Assembly: GCF_949628265.1 (NCBI RefSeq)
Contig: NC_088788.1
Coordinates: 11,780,001 to 11,844,000, forward strand
DNA from: Cloeon dipterum
Lineage: Eukaryota; Arthropoda; Insecta; Ephemeroptera; Baetidae
Reading direction: 5' to 3'
Length of the DNA stretch: 64,000 nt
Positions 23,843-37,400 of the stretch are shown one piece after another. The position numbers and the translations under genes were made by a program. Within the stretch, counting starts at the first letter, position 1, and every line of letters starts with the position of its first letter. The notes under the pieces are model-generated. The model had not been told where the DNA came from. It ran no database searches and saw nothing but the letters and a program-made list of their open reading frames with translations.

Positions 23843-26800
23843 ATCAATAAGGTAAACCTTAAAAAGCTGTTGATATTATCTGACGTTTTTATTGTCAATG
23901 TGTTTTAATGAGTAAAATGTGCAGGGAAAAATTGGTGCTAATGCTAATTTTCACTTTCAATTTTCATTCGGTGCATTTGGCCTACAAATAGAAACAAAAG
24001 TTTTCAAACGTGAAACCCTCTTTAGATTAGAAATTACGTTTTAAAATAAATGGAAGAGACTACGTAAAAATTATTAAAAGTCTTAATTAAAATATCTTGG
24101 AAAATTTGTTCCAAAAATGGATAATCTGGATAGAAGATGCAAGAATAAAATATTGCCACAAGGATGAGGCTCCCATATTTGCACGACTGCCAAAATTTTG
24201 TTGTAAAATTTATTTTCATATTTGAAAGAAATGCCTAGATAATTTTAAAGTTGGAAGGGCTTCTAAAATTGAATTCCAATAACTTTCGAATTAATTAAGA
24301 TAAAAATTATGCTGTTCAGGTATCGGAGGAAACAAATGAGCAAATTTGAGACAAAATTAAGCTATGTCAAAATAAAAAAAATGTCTGAAATTTGATAAAA
24401 AAAAAACTCCTGGGAGTGCGAAGTGCGAACCCGTCATTTCCAAATATGCAGCACATCTCACTCTAGGCTTGAGACTTCATCATCTGTCAAATTGCTTATT
24501 TTTATACTCCGTTACTTCATCCTTCTAGCAAATCTTCTCCTCATTTTTTCCTTTCCCCTTCCTCTCCAAACTTTCTTTTTTTAGATAATAGTACCTTGAA
24601 AATTTTTAATTTGAACAATCCTTTAAAATTTATTTCATCTAACTATATAATGAAACAAAACGGCATTTATTGCGACTATACATATACCGCATTAAAATTG
24701 AGGAAAAACAATATTAAAAAAAGATGATTAAAGATTTCAATTTCAGTTCGATTTGATCTTAATTAAGTTAAGATAACTATCAGTAAGTAGGATACTACCT
24801 CCACTCCCAATTAGAGGTGGTTGCTCAGTCGTAGTCATTACTTTTGTTGGGCGTTGCTATCTTATCACGCATAATATTGCTCTTCATTTTTTCATGTAAA
24901 CTCGTTCAACTCGATCTACAGCGAAATAAACAATTTTCTATAAAAGCTCATTTCGATTTATGGCATCGAGTGTAATAACACGGCATTCCAATGTTTTTCT
25001 GTACATAAGCCCGCGAGTCAGCAATGAGGCAAAACGCTAATAATTTACAAGTACGAGCGTGGAGAGTCCCCTGTCTGAGCGAAATTTACAAGCGTGCTTT
25101 GATAAGATAATGCCGAAGCCGGCCGCTCTTCTCACGAGCGACGCAAAAATATAATTCTGCGCTGCGACTTGCGAGAGCATCTCTCGGAAGCCCTGCAAAA
25201 ACGGTAGCGTCGCGTTATTAAATTTTCGAAAGCACCGTTCTAATAAAATACTCGTCGAGATCGAGAAGAGACGAGGATCGAATTTCACGCGCTCTTTTCG
25301 GTCCATACATTATTTTACGCGCTCGCTCGATTTGTGCCGAATGTGTATGCGCGGCGGGCGAAATTAGGCCAACGAGCATCGCCGATCCCTCGCGCAGCTG
25401 CTCCAATTTCGCGTTTGTGGATCACGCACGCAGGGTCAGAGGCCGCGAGGGCCGCGGGCGGGCCATGCCAGGCGGTGGGTGGATCGCCGCGCGGTTCCTC
25501 CTCAGGATCAGCGAGCGGCGGCGGTGGCGGTGGCGGCGGCGGCAGTCTGCGTCTGGCCCAACTGCATTCCTCGGCAAGGCCAGCCGGGCTCTCGTTTCTC
25601 GAAAGTCAACTGTTCATTTTGTGTGCGAGCCAATTTTTAATAGAGCCGCTCTCGGCGGCAGCAGTCAGTCTCAGCGCAGCCTTCCCTTTTTCATCGCTTC
25701 GCATCTTCATTGTTGTCGACGCGCGAGTGTCCTTGCTCCGGCTTTGCAGTAAATAGACTGCGCCGCACACACTCACATGCATTATTTATCGCGTTCGCAG
25801 AAATTAAACGCGCGTGCACTGGCAAGTCACTCCAATATATATACTCGCTCGCGTGCATGTCGGATTCGGTTTCGAGGGCGAACTGCTGTTATTGTTATTT
25901 GTATATCATGAGAGACTCGCGAAAATGAACAGATCATCGTGTCTCTTTCTCTCTCGCTTGAAATGTGCAACCGAGAGCGGCGAATCGTTGTGAAATTTGA
26001 TTGAAATATATTTATGATTCATTGAAACGAGCTCGGTGCAGCCTTTTACTCTCTCGCGCCTCTGCGCTGCATTAGCATAATATATAATACGGCACACCGG
26101 GATTATTCAACATGTCGCTTGCTTGCAGTTTGCGTGGACATCGTGTTTTTGAAATCGGCATGAAAGAGATTTGGAATGACTTGCAAAATTCCTGTCTCTG
26201 TCAAAACTTTCTACACACAGCCTAGATTTTGCTGCTTCAAAAAATGAAATTCGAATTTATTTTAGACGTATACATTCACTTATAAACGTAAGTAATGATG
26301 CAAAACCTGCTGAGTTGGTTCATATTTTTGCAATAATTATATTAGGATTCGCAACAGATATTAACTCACGGCAATGACAATTTTTCTTAAGAAACATTTC
26401 CTATCTAAAGAATCTTAGTCTTAATCAACATATTTTATGACTTTCGTGGAAAGCTGCCACGAGGAGCATAAAGTTATCCGCATGGAAAGATATTTTAACC
26501 AGATGTTCATATTTAAAAACTGGTAAAATTGATGTATGCATGTTTACAGTTTTAATGGCAAAGAAGAAAATTGCAATTAATTTCTGCCTTTCGTAAAACG
26601 AAGCATAAAACCACCTTAATATTTTAATTTACGGATCACCTTTCGCCTCGGGATCGTTGACAGCGCGGCGCCCGTTAAAAAAGATTTTGGGAAAATAAAT
26701 TTCGCGACGTGAGTCTGTTTGTACAGCGAGCGTTTAACGAAAACCATCGTGCTGTGTCCGCCGTATTCCTGCTTGGTCATTGCTTTTCCTGCTCCAACAA

Positions 26801-27628
26801 TAATATTATATATTTATCTATCCGTGAGAGCGAGAGCGGGCGTTTTTACTCCTCCATAAAATTCCCGATACACAATGCTCAGGTAGGCGCGTCCGGACTG
26901 AAAAATTCAGAAATATTTTTCTTCCTCCGAAACGGACATGCTTAGAAAAGCGTTGAACCCTTTGAAATTTATGCGTTGCTCGATTCCGAGAACTCGTCCC
27001 CGGCCGTCGTAGCGCTGCTGCACAAAGGTGAAAAGTGTTATAACTTTTCTAATCTGCGCCGGACGAAAAATCTACACTTGCTCGATGTAATAGTATGCAA
27101 CTCAATTAAAGCACAGACTGTGAAAAAGCTGCACGGCCACTTTGGGTGGCGAGAGAAAAATTCCGTGAAAAGCCAGTGTGTGTGTTGCTGCACTTATCCG
27201 AGAGCCAATAAAATAATAAAAGCCACGTCAGTCTCTCGTGTGTGTGTGTTTTGTAGCCGGCACGTCGGTGGTTTTCGCATTTTATTAGACTTGTCTCTCG
27301 CCGATTTCCATCTCGGCCGGGCGCCCGCCTCCTTTTTTCCATTATTATATTCTCTACCACAATGCTCTTGTTCTGCTTTTTATTACACGCGGCCCGACGC
27401 TCTCGCTCTTTTGCACATTGTTGTGCGCGACGTCGACAACGGCGGCGGCAACACCCACTACAGGGAGCGGGCACCTCCGCGCCAGAGTCCTTGAGTGACC
27501 TTTGCGGGCAAAAAACGGCTGGCGAATGAAAACCGAGGCAAGGACACGACGCCGGGCCGTTGAACCTGGCGAAGCGCACAAAAAAGCAAGCAGCCAACAC
27601 ATACACCGGTGGATTGGATGGATGCGGA

Positions 27629-27632
<4 letters not shown>

Positions 27633-27713
<81 letters not shown>
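27633..27713. repeat. (GA)n microsatellite, about 40 units
   Basis: Eighty-one bases of uninterrupted GA repeat. It creates long artificial Arg-Glu or Ser-Leu frames on both strands, which are not genes. Confidence 0.98.
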
Positions 27714-27715
<2 letters not shown>

Positions 27716-27803
27716 GATGGACGGTCGACAAAAAGGCAGCACACCTGGAGAGTTGCACACAATCGCCTCATAGCGAATTTCATTCTTGCGCCCGGCCGGC
27801 CGG

Positions 27804-27815
27804 CACACACACACA

Positions 27816-27856
<41 letters not shown>
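27804..27856. repeat. (CA)n microsatellite, about 26 units, one interruption
   Basis: Fifty-three bases of CA repeat with a single TA interruption, 90 bp after the GA tract. Confidence 0.97.
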
Positions 27857-27860
<4 letters not shown>

Positions 27861-29185
27861 CATGCTCCGTGGATGTGTTGTTATTATATGTGGCCGACAC
27901 GATCTCATGCTCCAGGAAGAAGCCAGATAAATGAATATGGATTTTTGAGTTTTCCAGCTGCCATGCGAGGAGGCAAATTAATTTCGCTTCGCTTGCTCTC
28001 GAGTTGGTTGATGTTTTGCTGCTGCATAAAATGTGGCGCAGTGCTGCAGGAAACACACAGTATTTCGGATGTTCCCATGCGAGGAAAATGCTAGAGCAAA
28101 TTAATGCGTTTGAGCTGTGTGGTCGCTTGCGATTACGCTGTGCGTGCTTGTGAAGCATGAAATAAGGAAAATATAATGTTATCTAACAGCAGAGTTACTG
28201 TCCAGTTTTCCCGCCGCAATATAATGCGAGGCTATTAAAGAAAAATTAATACGAGATGATGTTTTTCTCGGGTATACTTAAATGTTTTATCTCCTTCTTC
28301 TTCTTCACTGGATCAAAGGTTGCGGATACTTTTTAAAAAGGGAAATTGACCATTTTAAGAGCTTTTAAGAATAATTGCAAAGGCTGCGGTCAATCTTGAG
28401 GAAGATATTGACGAGAATATTGCTGCGTCGAGAAATTTTAACTACAAAATAAATTTAATAATGTGGTGCTTGAGCTACATGCCCCTCCCTCCGACTAAAA
28501 TGAGCAGGAATATCAATTTTAACTTTTAAATTGAACTTAACCATAATAACCGTCTCAAACTGAATATCTCATTGAACTTCAAACTTCAAAGCCTCAATAT
28601 TGGTGGAACTGGATTTTTCTGCCTCAAATTCAACTCTTTCAGTCTATTTGATCATATCTGTCAAAAGAAAAGGGTTAAAAATTTAGACTGTTGACGAAAT
28701 TTCACGGGTATAGGAGGACAAAATTGGAAGAAAGTTGTAATACGAAGGTGCACAAAATACCGGGTATTTTGATCAATAACCAAAGTTTGTATCATGTCTG
28801 AAGAATTCCACTTTAAAGAATTTTTCGGACACCGTTTTTAGAACAATAGAAGCTATCAGTTTCATATCAGGGGTCGCCTAATCCTCTCTGCCTAGTAGGA
28901 GTCATATCGCTTATCCGCTTAACGTGGTCTTTGTTACAGGGTACATGAGTTGTACAAGAATTTTAGGACAATGAACGAGCAGGACAGGACACTCCTATCC
29001 ATTATTTTCAGAACACTTACCTGCGTTTTTAAGGTGTTTAAATAGCTTTGCAGGGAGTTAAGAGAGATTTTTAGGATAAATAATGATTAAATTGCTCCAA
29101 TCGTTCTTATTTCGTGCTTATAAATAAATCGGAGTCTCAAAAATAAAAATATTCAACCGTCCTCTGAATTTTCTGCATCACATCG

Positions 29186-29212
29186 TGCAAACCCATTTCA
29201 ATTGGGTTTGCA
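29186..29212. repeat. Perfect 10-bp stem hairpin
   Basis: TGCAAACCCA at 29186-29195 pairs exactly with TGGGTTTGCA at 29203-29212 around a seven-base loop. No gene is nearby and no function is assigned. Confidence 0.6.
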
Positions 29213-32200
29213 ACCGTCAAGGAACTGTCTGTATGTATAATAGAGTTACAAATAAGTGTCCCTTTTCATCTGAAAAACCGTCTGAACTTGACTGAAGAAA
29301 AAATAAAGGCATACAAATTGTCAGACCAGTTCGGCAATGGAGCATAGAAATCAGCAACAAAAGCGGTGCATGTGCACAATGACATTTTTCTGTCCTTTAA
29401 AGCGTAAAAACGTCGAGTGCCGCATTCTTCAGTGGTCAGTGTTTTTCCACGGTCATAAACCCGCGCCTTTAAAAGCACTCGTTTAATATACACTAAAGCT
29501 GAAAGCACTTTTACATAACGAAAGGTAAATGTGTACATCGGCCTTGTCAAGTTCAGACACCTACAATAATTAATTCCGGCCAAAGGATTAATTATACAAG
29601 CGTTGTACCTATACACAGGGGCTTGAAAAGAAAAGAGAATGCCTCTCGTCATAGCAGCAACAGCTTAAAATTCGAGAGATACACGCGCGTGTGTGCGTAT
29701 ATTAATACAATAATTATGCGCACGTAGCTGGACACGTCTGCAGCGCTGAATGGGTTAGCTCCAAGTCACTCACTCTCTCGCGGGGCAGCAGCAGTGAAAC
29801 AGTTTCGGCTGCCATAATGGGTAATGAATGTGCAGTGCCGTCAAACGGCTCGAGAGAGGCTGCTTTTTCGGACGGTAAGGAGCCCGTTAAAATTTATTCA
29901 TTCCAAGCGACATTCCTCTGGAGACATTGCCTAAGTATTTAAGTGAGCGCGCTGACTCCGCGCTCTGCCCTGCTCTTTGCGCGATCGAGTGGGAACGAGG
30001 AATGCGTCTGCAAGGCTTTGGAGTGTCGCCAGATCACACAGCCGCGATGCAAAAATTTCAGTGCACGAACCTACTGTCATTATTTAAGTTCGATTCGCGT
30101 TACGAAACAATCACTGCGGTCGTGCCTCGAGAAGCAACGAGGAAATGGAGTGCCACTTGCGCCAAAAGGTGTGATAAACCCTGCAAATTTGGTTGAACAA
30201 CCAACACTATATACTTTTTGGCAAATTAAAAGAGCGAAAGTAGTGTCTGTCGTCTTGCGTATGTGCTCGTCACAATTCTGAGATTTTGCGGTGTATTTTT
30301 CGCGACAATAAGATTGAAATCGCTGATAATTGGACATGAAAAGTGCATTAAAATTTCAGTCAAGTGTTTCTATAGAAAGTTAAAGCGCATGCTGTTATTT
30401 TATAATAGAAATTAAGTGTTGAGTAAGTTAAAGAAATAAACGAGAAGATTTTTTTCACAAACTTTCAACAATTTCGTTTCAATTAATTTTACTTAATATG
30501 CACAGTAAATTATTTTGGAGAAAAAAACTCAATATTGAACGGAGGCGCTATTAAAAAAAGTGAGAAATAGTGACACTGCTGAGTTGTCAATCACTACAGC
30601 CCACCAACGGGATGATTTCATATCCATTGCTTTTATAAATTCTCCCAAAACTTGAAATATTAAATTCAATTAATGAAGGGCTGTATCAGCAATATTTTAA
30701 ATAAATTGGCCTTAATTTCCTGTCATAACACCGTCCTGATTTTCCCCTGTGTTATTGTTATTGGTGTTGTTGACCAAGAGAATATTCAGTAAAATATAAA
30801 GAACACAAAATTGTATAATTACTTTTTGCTCCAAAGCTGGCTTTGAATATTAAAATCACCTAAAAAATGGTTTTGCACATCCTTTATCCTCCCTTAACAA
30901 CCCCCATACTCACCCTTTCATAAAATACTGTATGTTAAAATCGACCTCCAAAAAATTCCACTATTTTTTCTCTGGCGACAAAAAGCTCAGATTTTTTTTC
31001 TTCACCTTGTTAATTTGTGGATTGTTTGTTTGGTTTGTGTCTTTCTAGTGGAGCAAGAACGACCTCTACGTTTCCTTGCTCTCGCTAGTCATTGATTTGA
31101 CTGGCTTACAAACGCAATGAACCGCGAAGACTCGCGTAAAAAGACAAAAACGAGCCAATCTGCGTTGTGACCTTTACATTGTGCCATTTCACGGATTCTC
31201 CGGCCGACGTTTGCGTTGCGCCGAGTTCACAGTATCGAAATATCACATGTATACTCACTCAGCGCGCGTTGTATTGGCGGCGAGCGACCAAAGTGTGGGA
31301 AAATCTCCAAGTGCAATCTCCGCACTTTCTTGGCACGGCCACTCCGTATATAATTAAGTACACCACTGATGTAACACAAAGCCCGGCACCTCTCCGCGCC
31401 AGCACGGCTCCGCTCTTAAATCTAGATTTTGATTCGGAGTCATTCTTTTGAAAAATTGCGTATTTGGTGAATTTTTATTAAAAATATTGTAACACAAACA
31501 TATTAATAGAGTATTAAAAAATTAATAGCTAATTTATTTATATTAAATATTATATTTTTTAATTAATTATACTTAAAACATGTTTTTAATAATAATTTAT
31601 TTAATTAAATGTTTTATTTTAGTGTTTATTAACAGTTTTTAAACTTAAATGTTATTTACGGCTTGTCATATTTAGCGTTAAACATATTATTTTAATTAAA
31701 TATATATAAAGGCTTTAATTTTGCATTGAAGCAAGAATCTATCCATTCGTCACTCTCTTTCGTTCCATTAAGCTTGCGTAAATTCAGCTCTTAATACCGC
31801 TTAATACAAATCTGATGTATGTTGGCATTACCATTGATAATTGCAGATTAGACATTATATGAATGAAATGAAAATAAAAATAGCAACAGTTGTAACATTT
31901 AATTTCCTTGATGGGTATTTGTGCCTTAAAACAATAAATAATTCATTGTTCCAAAAGGCAATTATTAAACCAAATAATTAAATATTCAATCAATAAACCA
32001 AATCAAAAATAATTTATACGAAATTATATCCATGGAAATGTAGCCTCTTAGATAAATCATAGATAATTAAGCAGTAATATTTACCTTTTTTAGCTATTTT
32101 AGACAGTTTTAATTGTTGACTGTTTTGTTTTCAATCCCCGCTTTCAATTCTCAATGGTTGCCATGACAATTGGAAGCTCTAAAAAACCGACGACCGTCTA

Positions 32201-32970
32201 TAAAATACAAATATTAAAGTGATATTTTTATCGTTTTTGTCTTAGTTTTGCTGTAATTATTAATATTTAGAATCTACAGTGCAATAATTCCAATCATCCA
32301 CAATATTACGAATTATTAATTTATGAAGCTTGACCATTTTCCATGGCAGATATCAATTCCTCTTTTGACGAGAACATGACGGATATTTTTCTGTTAATTA
32401 AAATGAAAATTCGAGTAGGGGGAAGAGTAAAGGCACACAAGCTTTGCAGCCAATTTTCTCAAAAAATTAAAGCAGCACGAAGTTGAATTTGCTTCAATTA
32501 AATCCTTTTTATGTATAACCTGCAAGGATATTTATGGATTTTGCAGTGTCACGTTACTCTTTGAATTGCGTAATAAAATATCTAAAGCAAAAAAGGTATC
32601 TCTCGTCGTCACAGAACAGAATAATGCGGGCTGCTCGAGCAATTACTATTATTACGGTTTACGCAACATATGTTGCTTTGAATGCAAATCTAGATTTCAA
32701 ATTTGAAGCACCACCCAATGGGCGCATAATGTTTAAAACCTAGAATTTCATCGGCAATGAATAATTCATGATTGAACCCATAAGCAAATAATATAGGCAA
32801 TTACGCCTTATGAAAATTTAAAACGATACATTGCCAAATACACACGTCTATTGTCAAGCAGCGAGATTTCGCCAGCTCATCAAATTAAATTCGGCAAAGT
32901 GTAATTAATGTAAGCGACAGGTTTATTGCAGGAAACTAATTTTTACGATTAATAATAAACCGTATGCACG

Positions 32971-32990
32971 GCAGCAGCAGCAGCAGCAGC
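32971..32990. repeat. (GCA)n microsatellite, 6-7 units
   Basis: Twenty bases of trinucleotide repeat inside non-coding DNA; it is not part of a recognised open frame. Confidence 0.9.
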
Positions 32991-34338
32991 ATCTGTTACC
33001 CAACTGCGCACACAAGCAAGCAAAGAAAGTTCTCTCTCTCCTCTCATTATGTCATTAGCAGCGGACAGCATTATGGCGCGGAATTGTAATATTATTAATT
33101 AAGTTGTACGGCGATCAGAACAAGCACGAGACAATAAATGTGCTGGGCTGGCCGGGCGACAATAATGGTACAAGATCAACTTTTCATACACGCGCAGCCC
33201 ACGACACGACACGCGGAGAGGAACTACTATAAAGCTATAAAGCGAGCAAAACGCGGGCGTTACAAAATGCAATAATTCAATCGGGTTACAAAACTAATCA
33301 CTTCTCTAATGCATATGCAGAAAAAAAGGAAGATAAAGAGCTGCTCGCTCGCGCGCGCGCGTGGTGAGTTACGATGCTCTGGTTAATGGTGAAAGGCTGC
33401 GACTCAGGAATGCGGCAGTGACCTCTGACCCGCGAGTGGGGGAGTTCGTTTCATTTCAATACACGACTGCTGAGGTGCTTTTTTCCGACTGCTGGTCCTG
33501 ACCAGGTGCAACCGACACGCGAACCACGCGGCATCACGAAACCACACCGCGCCGGGCTTTTCGACGCAAACGACGCGTCTTTTTGTCCGGAGATTGGCAC
33601 GCGCGTGCTGAACGGAACGAGCACCGTTTCTTCTTAAACTCTCGCATCTGTAATTTGCCGCCAACGCTGAAGAGGGATTTAAAATTAACTTTACAACTGC
33701 TGTTTATGGCTCATGTTTACCTGCATGGTTTTTAAAACACTTGATTTGCTGATAATTTGACGTTTCTCAAGCGATACTTGGAAATTTTTTAATCTTAACT
33801 GGCAGTTGGCTGCTAGATTAGTGTGCACTGCGAAACAAATGTATATATTTTTAGCCGTAAACTAGGGAAATTATTGTCAGGTTGAGAACAAAATATTTTT
33901 TATAAGATCGAACGATTGACATTTACAGGGAAATTTCAATATTTTACAAAGAACCTAGTATTGAAGTTGTAAGAAATTATTTTATGCATTATTATTAAAT
34001 AAAATTTTTAATTTCACTTTCTGACTGTACTAAACAAAAAATAGAAATTTGCTCCCCGAAATGGGGATTTGTCCTTTCTGAGCACAGAAAGGGGTAAAAT
34101 TGGAATATTAACTTCAATTTAACAATACCATAATGTGTTTCAAATTTGTCTTTACTTTTTTTTAATTGACAACATACTAATTTTTACACCTAAAATACTT
34201 TATTCAGTTTTTTTGTGTTTTTTTACGATTTTTTTGCATTATTTTCTTGACGACCATCCATATATGCGATCTAAGTTCTAACTTAAGTATCTTCGTGTAG
34301 TTAATGTTTACAAAGTATCCTTAGTTTAAAATCGTCCT

Positions 34339-34466
34339 GTTCCCGGCAAAATTGCGCAACGTTTAACAAACACCCAAATTTTCATTGTCGAATTGATTGT
34401 TGACCTTTTCTTGCAACAAGGAAATTCGCGTTTGGTTGTTGAAAGTTACGCAATTTTGCCGGGACC
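34339..34466. repeat. Short palindromic element (MITE- or hairpin-like)
   Basis: The left end (CCCGGCAAAATTGCG within 34339-34371) and the right end (34434-34466) are inverted copies with few mismatches. The inner parts also pair imperfectly, so the whole 128 bp folds on itself. No target-site duplication is clear. It could be a small non-autonomous transposon or a hairpin RNA gene. Confidence 0.5.
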
Positions 34467-37400
34467 AAGACGAAATGAAGTTTCATTTAGAACGATCATA
34501 CCAATGTAAATATAGTTATGATTGCAAGTGAGAACTTCGAGTGCCAATTCTGTGATAAACAAATTAACGTCTTCCATTTCCTCGACTTTGATAAGAACAA
34601 TCTAACTCTATTTCAAGCCGCGCCAAAGCAGAAACAAGCAGTGAACGTTGATCATCATATTATATTTATCTTGTTTGAAGCACACTTTTAGTTTTTATTA
34701 AGTGTGTCCATTAATTCATGATTGATAAAGCCAAACCTTTTCTTTCTTTCTTAAAAAATAGTTATGATCCCAATTTGAATATTTACATTGCTGTAGTCGG
34801 ATTTGGAATTGACTAAGGGTCTGTGTGGCTGAAATATCGACTTTCCAGGATGCAGCAAAGCTAAACATGACTAAAAATCCACTCTTTTTATTTTTAGCCT
34901 TGAAAGTTTCTCTCTTATACTTAACATATATATCTAACATAAAAATGAATAAATTTAAAAAATCACATACAAGCTAAATTCCTTCGCAAATCTATTTTAA
35001 AATTATTTTTCCTCACAAAACATAATAACATCGCCGAATATTAAATTAAAGGAGAACTCTTGTGCATTGATACAAAAACAAATAAAAAGGATAAACAAGA
35101 ACAAACTCAGCAGCAAAATGTTTTTCACATAATAAATAAACTAGTTAACATATAAACATAATTGTTAATTTTAAATCTATATGAACATTTAATTCCATTT
35201 TGTTTCTCACAATTAAACACGAAAACCAGTAAACGTAAACATTATCATAATTTTTATTTACGCCCCATTTTTAGGCTTTGATTTGGGTCATGTCAAGAAA
35301 TTTGTACAATTATTTATTCTGGAATTAATGTGCATGGCTTGCTGTGACCATGTCTTCATGTTAATCCAATGCAGCAATCGGTGCCAGCAGATTAAATCAA
35401 CAATTAAATACAAATCGTACAAACAAAACAAGCCAAGAAAAAAAAATAAAACCAATTACAGCAACAAAGTAGAATCTTGAGTCGGACAAATTTTAGTGGC
35501 ACACAGGCCGACAAGGCTCCGCGTCTGGAGATAAAAAATCAGAATGCAGACCGCGAAGGCGCCGGTCGCGACAATGCAGCGCTTTGATTGTTGGTCTGCG
35601 GCGCCGACGGACGCCGACCAAGGTCGGTGGTGAGAGGAGAAAGTGAAAATGAGGCGCGAGCGAGCGAGTGCGATGCGTCGTGCGGGTGCTTCCGGATTCT
35701 TTTGGTTACGTCACTTGTTGTTTTTGCCATTGTGCTGGACCTGCAGCATCCATTCCATGGCAGAGCGGTCGCATTTCGATGATATGAAGCCCGCGGGCCG
35801 CCGCCGCCGCCACCGAGCCGGCAAAAGTGAAACAATACCGCAGTAAAAAGCTTTAATGCCATAGCACACGTTAAATGCGTGCCGAGAGCTGCGGATGGGA
35901 TTTCAACGGCTGCAATCGCCGAAGCCAAATTGCCAGCGCGCATTGTGTTTGTTTCTTTCCCTGCCGATGGGTACATAATTGATGCGCGCCGATTCGCTTT
36001 TTATAAATCGACTAATTTCCCTTCTCACGAGGAAGAGATTTTGTCTGCGGCGGCGACGCTCGCTCGCAGTGATTGCTTTATCGCGCACAAATATCGGTTT
36101 GTCGATCCCGCTGTGTCTTGAGCGAGGCTTTTAAAAATTATTACTCGGAATTACTGGGAGCGTTATTGTTTTATGTGCTGGGTGTATTTTCTCGTGCCGC
36201 AGCGGTCTCCGTTTCCGCCGCGCAGTTTGCATTTTCAATTTGCACTATGCGCCGCAAGGATAAGAAAGTGCCACTTTATTGTTATATTGTGCAGCTGAGA
36301 GGTAGCACACATTCCTCTCGGTTTTTATTGCAATTGCATTTCGATTTTGCTTCTTCCGTTCCTTGACAAATTTTGTTCAAACTCAAAAATGGATTTTCCA
36401 GTGGGTGGGTCGCTGAAGTGCAGAAATATAAGATGCTTTGCTAAATTTTGGAGCTATATAATTGCTGCTATTTACGTGAGTGACTGTCATTAGAGGCTTC
36501 ACGGGCGACGCTTCAGTGTTAAAGTAAAAGTCGCTTGTTTGGCAGAGAACTATTAATTTGTTTCCATCCGCTAATATATGTCTCTGGGGCTAATTGGAAA
36601 CAATTATTTCAGGTGTCCACGAAAAATAATCTGTATTTTCTAATTGCAACCTGAAAACACTTCAGTGCTCAAAGAAAGGTCAAGATGAGCCAACGGTTTT
36701 TGTTTCTGTTACCTGCAGAATTCGAGATTTGGTGCTCACAATATTTTGACAATTAAAAAAACGTAAATTTCAAATTACCTAGTTGATTTTCTGAAAAAAG
36801 AAAAAGAAATTTCTACGAGCCCTGCTGTAACTAAATTTGAGGGATTTTTTTTAGGATTAAAAAAATATATTTGGCTTAGAAAGTTACGATAAACATCCTA
36901 AATTTTCATTAAATAAATTAATAACCCATATTGCCCTTTGAGTTTGATTAACTACCTTACATTTGGTGTAAATTCTATCGGGCTTGATGAGAGGATAACA
37001 AAACCAATTTTTTCTTTCAAAAATCATCTCATAATTAGGAGATGAGACATCGAATTTTTTACAATTTCCAAAGACGCTAATATAAAACCTCACTTGCTCA
37101 TTTTTGCTCGAAATGTGTTAAAACCAACCTTCCATCCGACCCTTTCGTTCTGAAAAAAATTCATCGGAATTCACCTCATGATATAATTTTAGAACAATAG
37201 ATAACGAAATTATCTAATTAGCCCATCCTGTTATTTCGTGGGGTCAGTTTTTGCATGAAAGGCTCTATCCATTTCCTGTTCGGCCTCCTCACTCGCATTA
37301 TTGCAGTCCGAACCCTACGGTTATTCCGAAAGCAAACGGTACTAATTTCAATGAAGTCTCTCACTCAGCAATCAACTCGTCAGCAACTACAATCGGTTCT

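Noticed and set aside
25334..25756. 140-codon Gly-rich plus-strand frame
   Set aside because: Gly run comes from a GGC/GGT repeat in a CpG-rich patch; no homology recognised.
27106..28158. 350-codon minus-strand open frame, with two overlapping frames on each strand
   Set aside because: Its length comes from the GA and CA microsatellites, which cannot form stops; translation is Ser-Leu and Cys-Val runs with no domain.
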